Below the pieces are notes generated by a model. The model was not told the origin of the DNA. It worked only from the letters and a program-made list of their open reading frames with translations, and searched no databases. A stretch of DNA of 64,000 bases. It comes from Perilla frutescens. Lineage: Eukaryota; Streptophyta; Magnoliopsida; Lamiales; Lamiaceae. Of the stretch, positions 9,277-20,566 are shown in pieces. The DNA lies in assembly GCA_026008535.1 (NCBI GenBank), contig BRKX01000014.1, positions 496,001 through 560,000 of the forward strand, in the 5' to 3' direction. How positions within the stretch are numbered: position 1 is the stretch's first letter; every line of letters begins with the position of its first letter. Made by a program: the position numbers and the translations under genes.

Positions 9277-11290
9277 ATGATGGCAGCTGAAACTCTCCTC
9301 CTTCGCATTAGCCTTAGGTGTTCATCACTGGTGATGGTTGCTGTTTTAGTATGTCAATATTTCTTTCAAACCTCTTCTGCTAACCGTAATTCCTGCGCCC
9401 CGTCTTCCTGCGGCATCTTCCGTAATATTAGCTACCCTTTCCGCCTCAAGGATGATCCCAACCAATGTGGTGATCGGAGAGCTGAATTAACATGCGAAAA
9501 CAATGTCACCTTCAAATATCTCAACTCTCATAAATACTATGTCAAAGATATCAACTACGGAACCGACGACAACTCCATCATGAGGGTGGTTGATGCTTCC
9601 ATAAACAACGACGACACCTGCTCTTTCCCCAACTCTTCTGAACATTCTGACTCCTTCTATGACATCTGCCCACAAGGAGTTCCTATCAATTTGATGAGCT
9701 GCCCTACTCCGTTGAAGAATTCTTCCATGTTTACAGATATTACTCATGATTGTGCCTCTAATAATTCATCATCCCTTTCCAGATTTACTTATATTAAGGT
9801 CGGCAGCATGAAGGTCTCAGAGGTACCACAAACGTGTGGAATAGACCTCATAGTAAGGACATCGTGGAACAAATTTATGGATTCGAATTCGAACAACAAC
9901 GTTTCACTTTCAGAAATCCACCACTCTCTCCTGTATGGATTTGAACTCGCCTTTTGTATCTTGCCTTATTCAAATACAGCGTGGGGTAAGAATGGAAGCT
10001 GCGTTAAATCTGTCTCTTTTTTACTGGATTAATCCCCTATGTATATGAGTGTGTGTGTGTGTACCATGTGTATATTAAGAGTTCCTCTTTTTTGCTAATG
10101 CTTTGTATTCTGGAAAATGCAGTGATATTTAGAGACGACTACTTAGCCGGTAAGGATTCTCACACTTTGGAATTTCAACATATTCTCTTAATATATAATA
10201 CTGATCATATCACTTCTAATGGTGTATGTATGCAGGTATCCTTTGGATTGTTGCGTGCACTGTAGGTGCGCATGAACTTAATATTCAAACGTTTCCGATT
10301 TCTTTATCAGTTTTAATTTTCGATATCAATCAAGACAGAATATCCAAAATAGCTACTATTTTGGGCCATAAAAAATGATTTAGTGAAAATCGTATATTGC
10401 ATGCAGGTCTGTTATGTGCATTCGTAAGCCCTCCTGTAATGACCATCATTGGATTCGCGGCCGCTGTATTAGGACTCTTGTATCTTGCCTTCAATCTATT
10501 ATTCGGAGAGAACAAAGGAAACCGTTGTAAGAATCCTTACATTCCTCTGTTTCAAGTACTCAAAATTATATTTATGTTCTTCTTTGCTTATCATCTATTT
10601 GGTGTGCTTGCAGATCTTGCCGTATATGTTCCTCTACTGAAACAATTTCGACTAGGCATCGGTGCGCTCTTATTTTATGTTGTTGTTACTATTTCAAGTC
10701 ACTTGAGCTCTAGTCCCAATTTGTGTGTGCTAACTATGTACCAAACCTTAAAATTATTATTTTTTCTTCCATTTTTTTCCTCAATTTTAATTTCTTTTGA
10801 TTTAGTATAATTTTACATTATTATTTAGGATTTATTCCACAATTAGGTTTATAATTATTTTTTAATATTTGATTTTCATTTTTCAGTTAATATAATTGAT
10901 TTTTGAAGTTCATATTTCCAAATTAGTGTATATAATTTTTTAAAGTTTCAAAGTAGAAAGCTGTAAGAATCTTTATCCTCTGTTTCAACTTTCAAGTACT
11001 CAAAATTATATATATGTTCTTATTTGCTTATCATGTATTTGTTGTGCTTGCAGGTATTCCCATCGCATCTGTTCCTCTACTGGTCATTGGTGCGCTCTTA
11101 ATTTATGTTGCTTTTTACTATTTCAAGTTGTCATCTATAAAATCATTTATTTTATTTGTCGGGATTGAAATATAGAAGATCATGAAAGGGACTTAATTTT
11201 GTAGATCTTCCAAATCATAACTCTCACTCTTGCTTTTATATTTTTTGATAGAATGAGTGAATTAATGGTGAGCCAATGAAACAAGCATGA

Positions 11291-11365
<75 letters not shown>

Positions 11366-12546
11366 TCTCATGCATGGCAGATTTCATCATCTTGGCACCA
11401 AGGTTCATTATTTTTCCTTTGGCGGTGTGGTTTTTGATTTACAAATTTCGAAGAAGGCATTTGTCCGAATATAACATGATAGAAAGTTTCTTACAAAGTG
11501 ACAACAAACTGATGCCGATCAAATACTCATATTCAGACATTAAGAAGATGACCAAAGGTTTTCAAGATAAACTAGGTGAAGGTGGCTACGGTTCTGTTTA
11601 TAAAGGGAAGCTCCGAAGTGGCCATGATGTAGGAGTTAAAATGCTCGGAAAATCCGGAGCAAATGGTCAAGACTTCATCAATGAAATTGCAACTATCGGA
11701 AGGATTCACCACGTCAATGTCGTCAAACTAGTTGGATATTGTGCACAAGGGTATAAGCGGGCCCTTGTCTATGATTTCATGCCCAATGGTTCACTTGAAA
11801 AATACCTCTTCAATCAAGAAAAAATGAAATCCTTGAATTGGGATACAAAGTTTGAGATTGCAATTGGAGTTGCTCGCGGGATTGAGTATTTGCACCTAGG
11901 GTGCGACATCCAGATCCTGCATTTTGACATCAAACCTCATAATATACTTCTTGATGATAAGTTCATCCCGAAAATATCTGATTTTGGGCTAGCAAAAGTT
12001 TGCTCCAGAAATAAGAATGCAATAACCATGACTGCTGCTAGAGGAACCATCGGCTATGTTGCTCCTGAATTGATCAGCAGAAGTATCGGTGCAGTCACAT
12101 ACAAGGCTGATGTGTATAGTTTTGGTATGTTGCTGATGGAAATGGTGGGTTTAAAGAAAGATTTGATTGGAAACAATGGGGATTCCAGCCAGTATTTCCC
12201 TTACTGGATTTATAGCCATTTTAACCAAGGAAAAGACATTGACATTGAAAAGGCGGATGAAAATGATGATAGTGAGGAGAATAATGGTACGAGGAAACTT
12301 GTTCGCAAGATAACAATAGTCGCATTATGGTGCATACAGATGAATCCAGATGATCGTCCACCAATGAATACAGTGTTGGAAATGTTGAAAGGTGATGTTG
12401 AACGTTTGCAACTTCCTAATTATCCCTCTATGTCAACCCAAATTGAAATAAATGTGGATCAAACTATAACATGTTCGACTGATTCTCTACCCTTACTCAG
12501 TCATGATGATGTTTCATCTTGTGTTGAGATCACGATCCAAGAGTGA
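9277..12546 (+). CDS. LRK10-like receptor-like protein kinase (gene 2)
   Basis: My model has exons 9277-9985, 10123-10149, 10236-10265, 10407-10526, 10614-10661, 11054-11089 and 11381-12546, giving 711 aa. ATG at 9277 (MMAAETLLL) is the position conserved in the paralogues. Residues 1 to about 34 are a signal peptide. A cysteine-rich GUB_WAK domain follows (SCGIFRNISYPFRLKDD, CGDRRAELTCENN). Residues 246-295 are hydrophobic and probably cross the membrane; exons 5 and 6 encode short segments with VPLL. The last exon starts with a further helix and the basic stop KFRRRH, then the kinase: G-loop 389-396, K410 in VGVK, E425 in helix C, HFD 504-506 (non-RD), DFG 524-526 and APE 551-553. Family members act at the plasma membrane in defence or hormone responses; the ligand is unknown. 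Intact. All junctions are phase 1. Confidence 0.85.
11291..11363. repeat. (ATT)n microsatellite before the kinase exon of gene 2
   Basis: About 73 bp of ATT repeats, ending about 17 bp before the kinase-exon acceptor. It reads open as poly-leucine from an upstream ATG, but the splice acceptor and conserved frame show that it is intronic. Confidence 0.95.
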
Positions 12547-13384
12547 CCAAGTGATGATGTTTCGTCCTGTGTTGAGATCACGATCCAAGTAAGCTTAAAA
12601 GCTTGAATTAGTAATAATTGACATGATGGAATGTATCACTTTGTTTAAAATATAAGAATTATGTACGTATTATTAGGAGTTGCAACCATTTTATCTATAT
12701 TTTAGTCAAATTCGAATCTATTTTGTTTGTTGGGTAATATAGGTTGTCAATTAATTAATATGATTACAAGTTTTTTATTTTAAGTGAATTTATGCTAATG
12801 TCTTGAGCCCATTTAATTATGTGTATTTATCTATTAGTACAGAACCTCTTAATTGTTTGAGCTAACAAATATGTTCTTAAAGGGATTGAAGAAACATTAT
12901 ATATGGTACCTGTTGGATTTAAGTATCAATTCCAGCCTATTAAAATATAGTTAAAAGTTTTCATAAAGTTTTTCGATATACTTAATTCAAGTTAGATTGG
13001 AGAAAAAAATAAGTTTTGAAAGCATGCACGACATAATATTTTATTGCTTTTAGTTTTTTAATTCCATATTTTTAGTTTAATAATAAACTATTTTATTCAC
13101 ACACACATGTACATGTACATGTACATATACATATCTACTATAACCACATTAGAAAATATATGGTATGCAGCGAGTCAGATTAAAGGGAGGAGATGGAAAA
13201 AGAAAGACAGAGGGAGAGAGAGAGGGAGAGAGAAAATAAGACATAATTGAGAAGAACATACGCACTCATATTTCATTCATATCTCGCTCTAGAAGGAAAA
13301 AAAATGACTTCCATATTGAATGAATAATTCGTACAAAATCCTCAAGATTTGATGAAGTTGTAATACATTTCTAATAATAACACA
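12547..13384. other. 3' flank of gene 2 and spacer
   Basis: The first part repeats the last 43 bp of the coding region just after the stop codon (GATGATGTTTCGTCCTGTGTTGAG near 12551), a small tandem duplication of the gene end. Then comes 3' flank shared with the other family members. Near 13100-13240 there are short CA, GTACAT and GA microsatellites. No gene. Confidence 0.6.
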
Positions 13385-13484
13385 TCTATACATATATTAA
13401 AGCAAAATCGTAGGGGTAAAATTGTCATAAAAATAAATCAGCTAAAACTTTGTTAAAAAGGAATTATTTGCCGAAAATATATAT

Positions 13485-13570
13485 GAGCAAGCTTGTAGTA
13501 TAGTTGGTTGGTTGTGAATTAATTCACTTGTGCACACTCGGGTTCGAATCCTGTTTGCAGCAGTACATTC
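13485..13570 (+). mobile_element. tRNA-derived SINE-like sequence inside the Helitron-like element
   Basis: An A-box-like TAGTATAGTTGGTTGGTTGTG and a B-box GGTTCGAATCCTG lie about 35 bp apart. This is too degenerate to fold as a tRNA, with no matching acceptor stem seen, so a SINE head or tRNA relic is more likely than a tRNA gene. Confidence 0.4.
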
Positions 13571-13994
13571 AAACTTTTTACTTTTTAGATTTTAAATAAA
13601 AAAATATCACCAAAACCAATTGAAGTCCTCTATCTCATTTCGTGTCCCATTTTGATTTTTATTCAATTTTTGTCAAATTTTTTCTTCAATTTCAATTTGT
13701 TATTGCTTAGATTAATTTTAGAATTATTATTTAGAGTTCATTCCACCCAATTAGGGTTTATATTTATTTTTAAATATGTATTTCTTATTTTTTTGGTTAA
13801 TATAATTGATTAATATGGTTGATTATTTCAAAAATAGTGTATATAATTTTTTAAAAATTTAATTTTTAACAATAAATGTGGATTATGATTTGTAATATTA
13901 TAATAAAATTTAATTTTATAATAAATATTTTTAAAATATTAAATTTTATAGTGGGATACAATAGTGGGACATGAAAAGTGGACTAGAGGATTTT

Positions 13995-15180
13995 ATCCCC
14001 ACCAAAACATTCACATATAACAACTAACAACCATTTACATCTTAGATTATTTAAATTTTCAAAATAAAAAATAACATTAAAACTTGATAAAAATACCCAT
14101 CGAAAATATTTATATATATTTTTTAATTATACAACTACTCAATATTCATATATAACAACTAACAATCATTTACATCATTAATTATTTAGTTTTTCTAAAT
14201 AAAAAAATATCATTAAAACTTAATAAAAATGCCCATCAATAATATTTTTTTTTAATTATACAACTACTTATGATGTAAACATTCATATTTTTAATTTTTT
14301 TAGAATTTTTTAAATAAAAAAATATCAAAACTGAAAATTGTAATAATTTAAATTAAAATTGTACATTCCACTACCACTAACAAATAACTGTTTCATTTAA
14401 TATGCACTACCAATAATATACCTAAATAAAGTGTATTAAAAGTTTTATATAATACCGTAAATATAAAAAAATATTTTCATTATTTTTATATTGGATAATT
14501 AGATTTTAATGTTAATTTATAATATGTCTTGTATGACAAATATTAATATTTTGGGCGAGTATAATATAGTAATGAGTCATATAAATTAATATGTCCAATT
14601 CATACTTAATGATGAATAATAAGAATATAGATAAAATTTAACTTTCCATGATTCGATAATATATGTTTGCAAATCTTAATCAGTACTATAGTTCATTTTT
14701 AATTCTATGTTAGATAGAATTCTATGATGTTAAATTCTATTTTCCATTAATTTATTTTTTGAATAATAAAATACCATATTCTATGGTAATAACATCAAAT
14801 AATATATAAATATAAATTTCAATCTATAATTTCATACATATTGGAACACACAATGATGTGTTGTCATTTAATTGGTGATGTATTGCATTCTTCAATTAAC
14901 AACCATTTTTCGCTCAAAAAATAAAAATAAAAATTAACAACCATTCATATCTTTAATTTTTTTAAGATTTTATAAATATAGAATATCACCAAAACATAAC
15001 ATAAGTATCCTATATAAAATATTTAAATTTTTATTTTTTTAAATTCTAATACTACTTATGGTGTAAACATTCATATTTTTAACTTTTGTTAAATAAAAAA
15101 ATATCACCAAAACATAAATAGATAACAATTAACAACCATTCACATCTTTAATTTTTTAAATTTTATGCCATATAATAAAT
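13995..15180. repeat. Dispersed degenerate repeats in the Helitron-like element
   Basis: The motif CATATAACAACTAACAACCAT followed by TTTACATC, an A/T tract and AATATCACCAAAAC recurs in worn form near 14010, 14150, 14900 and 15120. Spacing is irregular, so these look like internal duplications of the element rather than a satellite. Confidence 0.5.
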
Positions 15181-15582
15181 TATTATTATTATTATTATTA
15201 TTATACTATGGTATGAAATTTAATTATTTAAATTTATGAGTGGCCGCATAAAATATATTTAATATGTTAAATATAAAAAAAATATTCAATTTTGTATATC
15301 GAAAAATAAAATTACTATATGATACGTGTTCATACGTAATAAATGTATATAAATCTCCAATTGATTCAGTTTAAAAGAATAAAAAGCATTCTAAATGTGT
15401 TTAAAATATATTCAAAAAATTACAAATATAATTTTATATATGTAAACTGTCATTTGATTAAATTATAAATATTTCTTCTTATATACTAATACTATTACAA
15501 CCAACATTTCAGCTATCATTAGAGTTTAAACTTAAAATGTATAAATTAATATTTTACATACATCGTATAGGAGATATACTAG

Positions 15583-16556
15583 TTTTATGTTATAATGCTT
15601 TCACTGTAGCCATCACTACTCGGAGCTGTCACTATCAGTTTCAGACTTGATTGACTGTATCCACCCAATTTTAGGACCAGATTGTGTATTAAAATAAAAT
15701 AACTCTAAATACAAATTATCTAAATTACCCCACTATTCTCCTTTTATATATTATATAGATATATAGATATATATGTTGTAGCAACCATCGAAATAAGATT
15801 TGCTATGTTTAATGTTTCTATGATTAATTGGGTTTTTAATGAAGGTAGGAAAATAATTAATATTGATTGTACGTTATTTACGGATATTATGGCAAATATT
15901 ATTAAAAATTATTCTAATTTATTAAGTATTTCTATATCCAGAAATATAATTTGGGCGGGAAAAATGTAAAATTCTATTTTCGACCACAATATTGTTATTG
16001 TATATTATATAGATTTTCTATTCACACGTAAAATAAAAATATTTATGAAAATATATATTAAATCTGAACTTCCAATATTAACTTAATTTAATATTTATTA
16101 CTTTAAAAAAATTAAGTGGTTAATTTTTTTTTATTTCAAAATCTAACGAGAGTGTATTTGTACATTACTGTGAAAGTTAATACTCTTATAATAATGAAAT
16201 TATATAATTGGGATATCCCAAAATAGTAATCGGTACTATATAATTGAGACAAAACAACTGAATCAGTACTCTATGGTCAATTATTTAACCGTGGAAATAT
16301 AATATTCTATGTAAAAAAAAGCACAAAATGTTATTAAAATATCAAACTGGCCATATACCTTGTGGCGATATTTAGTGATTTGTGATGGAGCTTAATTACA
16401 AAAGTCTTGGTTGGGGTCGTTTGCTTTTATTACGAAAGACAAGTCTAAATACCTATCATTAATTATTCTACACTCGTTTATGAGAAGACTCAAACGACTC
16501 AATCAAGTCAAGATGAAGCTTAATTATTCTTGTGTTAGCCTAAGAGAATTACGAGA
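15583..16556. other. 5' flank of gene 3
   Basis: No gene is seen. Near 16000-16260 there is a worn Stowaway-like copy. From about 16345 to the start codon the conserved family 5' flank is present (GTGGCGATATTTAGTGATTTG, TTACGAAAGACAAGTC, GAGAAGACTCAAACGACTCA). Confidence 0.5.
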
Positions 16557-18657
16557 ATGATGGCAGATGAAACTCTCCTCCTTAGCATTAGCCTTAGGTG
16601 TTCATCACTCTTGATGATTGTTTTAGTATGTCAATATTTCTTTCAAATCTCTTCTGCTAAATCTAATTCCTGCACCCCTTCTTCCTGCGGCATCATTCGC
16701 AATATTAGCTACCCTTTCCGGCTCAAGGATGATCCCAAGCACTGTGGTGATCGGAGAGCTGAATTAGCATGCGAAAACAATGTCACCTCCGTCTATCTCA
16801 ACTCTCATAAATACTATGTCAAAGCTATCAACTACGGAAAGTACGACAACTCCACCATGAGGGTGGTTGATGCTTCCATAAACAACGACGACACCTGCTC
16901 TTTCCCCAACTCTTATGCACATTCCTATGGCTCCTTCTTCTCCCAGTCCCAGGATATTAATTTGATGAGCTGCCCAACTCCGTTGAAGAATTCTTCCATG
17001 TTTACAGATATTACTCATGACTGTGTCTCTAATTCATCATCCCTTTCCAGATTTACTTATATTAAGGTCGGCTTCATGGAGGCCTCAGAGGTACCACAAA
17101 CGTGCGGAATAGACCTCATAGTGATGACATCGTGGAACAAATTTATGGATTCGAATTCGAACAACAACTTTTCACTTTCAGAAATCCACCACTCTCTCTT
17201 GTATGGATTTGAACTCGCCTTCTGTCCATCGTGCACTTATTCAATGACAGCGTGGGGTAAGAATGGAAGATGCGTTAAATATGTCTCTTTTTTACTGGAA
17301 TCCCCTATGTATATGTGGATGGGTTGTGATTAATTGATGTTCATGAGAATTGTATATATCTGATTTCCATCATCTCGTATATGTGAGTTTGTGTGTATAC
17401 TGCACTGCCTCAGAATCTAACATCCATGTGTATATTAATTAATCGTATAACATTTAAGAGTTCCTCTTTTTTGCTAATGCTTTGTATTCTGGAAAATGCA
17501 GATAAATTTATAGACTACTTGATACCCGGACTACCCAGTAAGGATTCTCACACTTCATATTCTCTTAATATATAATCCTGATCACTTCCAATGGTGTATA
17601 TCTACAGGTATCCTTTGGATTCTTGTGTGCACTGTAGGTGCGCACTTAATATTCCAACGTTTTTGTATTCTTTACCAGTTTTCATTTTCGATATTAGTCA
17701 AGACAGAAGATCCAACTATTATTTTGGGCCATAAAAAATGATTTAGTGAAAAACATACATTGCATGCAGGTCTGTTATGTGCATTGGTAAGCCCTCCTGT
17801 AATGACTGTCGTTGGATTCACCGCTGTATCAGGACTATTATATCTTGCCGTCCGTCTAATATTATTGGAGGCCGTAGGAAAAGGTTGTAAGAATCCTTAC
17901 ATTCCTCTGTTTCAAGTACTAAAAAATATATATATGTTCTTCTTTGCTTATCATGTATTTGGTGTGCCTGCAGATCTCGCCGTATATGTTCCTCTACTGA
18001 AACAATCTCGTCTGGTCATCGGTGCGCTCTTAATTTCTTAATTTATGTTGTTGTTACTATTTCAAATTACTTGAGATCTTCTAGTCCAATTTGTGTGTAC
18101 CAACCATATACCAAACCACAAAATATACTTGATTTCTTGAGATCCTCAATTTTAATTTCTTTTGGTTTAGTATAATTTTACATTATTATTTAGGATTTAT
18201 TCCATTCAAATAGGATTTATAATTATTTTTTAATATTTAATTTTCATTTTTTAGTTAATATAATTGATTTTTGGAATTCATACTTCCAAATTAGTGTATA
18301 TAATTTTTAAACGTTTCAAAGTAAAAAAGCTGTAAGAATCCTTATGCTCTGTCTCAAGTACTCAAAATTATATATATGTTCTTCTTTGCTTATCATGTAT
18401 TTGGTGTGCTTGCAGGTCCTCATGCCCCATCTGTTCCTCTACTAGTCATCGGTGCGCTCTTAATTTATGTTGTTTTTACTATTTCAAGTTGTCATTTATA
18501 AAATCATTTATTCTATTTGTCGGGATCAAAATATAAAAGATCATGAAAGGGACTTAATTTTGTAGATCTTCCAAATCATGACTCTCACCTTGCTTTAATA
18601 TTTTTGTTAGAATGAGTCAATTAATGATCAGGCAATGAAACAAGCATGAATTCATCA

Positions 18658-18739
<82 letters not shown>

Positions 18740-19920
18740 TTTCATGCATGACAGATTTCATCATCTTGGCATCAAGGTTGATCATTTTCCCCGCGGCGGT
18801 GTGGATATTGATTTACAAATTTCGAAGAAGGCATTTGTCCGAATATAACATGATAGAAAGTTTCTTACAAAGTGACAACAAACTGATGCCGATCAAATAT
18901 TCATATTCAGACATTAAGAAGATGACTAAAGGTTTTCAAGATAAACTAGGTGAAGGCGGCTACGGTTCTGTTTACAAAGGGACGCTCCGAAGTGGCCATG
19001 ATGTAGGAGTTAAAATGCTCGAAAAATCCGGAGCAAATGGTCAAGACTTTATCAATGAAATTGCAACTATTGGAAGGATTCACCATGTCAATGTTGTCAA
19101 ACTAGTTGGATATTGTGCACAAGGGTATAAGCGGGCACTTGTGTATGATTTCATGCCCAATGGTTCACTTGAAAAATACCTCTTCAATCAAGAAAAAATG
19201 AAATCCTTGAATTGGGATACAAAGTTTGAGATTGCAATTGGAGTTGCTCACGGGATTGAGTATTTGCACCTAGGGTGCGACATGCAGATCCTGCATTTTG
19301 ACATCAAACCTCATAATATACTTCTTGATGATAAGTTCATCCCGAAAATATCTGATTTTGGGCTAGCAAAAGTTTGCTCCATAGATAAGAATGCCGTAAC
19401 CATGACTGCTGCTAGAGGAACTATCGGCTATGTTGCTCCTGAATTGATCAGTAGAAGTATCGGTGCAGTCACATACAAGGCTGATGTGTATAGTTTTGGT
19501 ATGCTGCTGATGGAAATGGTGGATTTAAAGAGAGACTTGATTGGAAACAATGGGGATTCCAGCCAGTATTTCCCTTACTGGATTTATGACCGCTTTAATC
19601 AAGGAAAAGACATTGACATTGAAAAGGCGGGTGAAAACGATAATAGTGAGGAAAATGATGGTATGAGGAAACTTGCTCGCAAGATAACAATAGTCGCGTT
19701 ATGGTGCATACAGATGAATCCAGATTATCGTCCACCAATGAATAAAGTGTTGGAAATGTTGAAAGGTGATGTTGAACGTTTGCAACTTCCTAATTATCCC
19801 TCTATGTCTACCCAAATTGAGGTAAATGTGGATCAAACTATAACATGTTCGACTAATTCTCTACACTTGCTCAGTCATGATGATGTTTCGTTCTGTGTTG
19901 ATATCACGATCCAAGAGTGA
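16557..19920 (+). CDS. LRK10-like receptor-like protein kinase (gene 3)
   Basis: My model has exons 16557-17256, 17502-17537, 17608-17637, 17770-17886, 17974-18021, 18416-18451 and 18755-19920, giving 710 aa. Domain order is as in gene 2: signal peptide (MMADETLLLSISLRCSSLLM), GUB_WAK ectodomain with SCGIIRNISYPFRLKDD, short hydrophobic exons, then a helix plus non-RD kinase (GEGGYGSV, VGVK, HFDIKPHN, DFG, VAPE). Exon 2 is 36 bp, 9 bp longer than in gene 2, still in frame. The variable ectodomain stretch between CSFPNS and INLMSC reads YAHSYGSFFSQSQD, identical to gene D. If intron 1 were retained, the frame would run 25 codons further and stop at 17332, giving a secreted ectodomain. No disabling mutation is seen. 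Confidence 0.85.
18659..18738. repeat. (ATT)n microsatellite before the kinase exon of gene 3
   Basis: About 80 bp of ATT repeats in the last intron, ending 16 bp before the acceptor (TGCATGACAG). Confidence 0.95.
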
Positions 19921-20518
19921 CCAAGTGTGCAACAACTGTCGTGGGCTTAAAAGCTTGAATTAGTTGTAGTTGACATGCTTGAATGTATCACTTTGTTTAA
20001 AATATAAGAATTATGTACGTATTAGTAGGAGTTGCAACCATTTTCTCTATATTTTAGTCAAATTCGAATCTTTTTTTTTGTTGGGTAATATAGGTTGTCA
20101 AGTAATTAATATAATTACAAGTTTTTTTTAAGTTAATTTATGCTAATGTGCTGTAGCAGCAGCATCTAATATAATTGAAAATTAAGCCACACGGCCAATT
20201 AGAGAGTAAGTTTGTATATAGAATACTAATTTCATGGAAAAACCTGATTACCTATTACTTATGGATTAGTGCATTGTCTAGTACTACCAACTGCAGATTA
20301 ATAAAGAAGGTCTTCCTATTGAAATGATTCTTTTAATTGGTGCTCTTGTATATCTTCCTATTTTAGAAAAACAAGAACTTAGGTGAATGCTTGAGAAACT
20401 TATGTATAAAAATACCACATTTCATTGATCCCCTTCATGCTAATTATAGTACATATAGTACATACATAACTTTTTGGGATTCTGCCATTATATCACCCAT
20501 TTAATAAAATATATACAT

Positions 20519-20566
<48 letters not shown>

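Larger units (their letters stand above)
13385..15582 (+). mobile_element. Helitron-like non-autonomous element
   Basis: The left end is TCTATACATATATTAAAGC directly after an A, and the right end GGAGATATACTAG directly before a T. This agrees with the Helitron rules (5' TC, 3' CTRR, insertion between A and T, no target duplication). The interior is AT-rich and non-coding, with a repeated motif family and an embedded tRNA-like stretch. No Rep/helicase gene is present. The 3' hairpin is weak, so the call rests mainly on the ends. Confidence 0.4.

Noticed and set aside
11287..11380. Poly-leucine N terminus of the kinase frames (also at 18646 and 43958)
   Set aside because: It is the translation of an (ATT)n microsatellite in the last intron. 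The conserved acceptor GCATGGCAG or GCATGACAG and phase-1 frame show that the exon starts after it.
13485..13570. Possible tRNA gene
   Set aside because: A- and B-box-like motifs are present, but no acceptor stem or anticodon arm could be paired; better explained as a SINE head.
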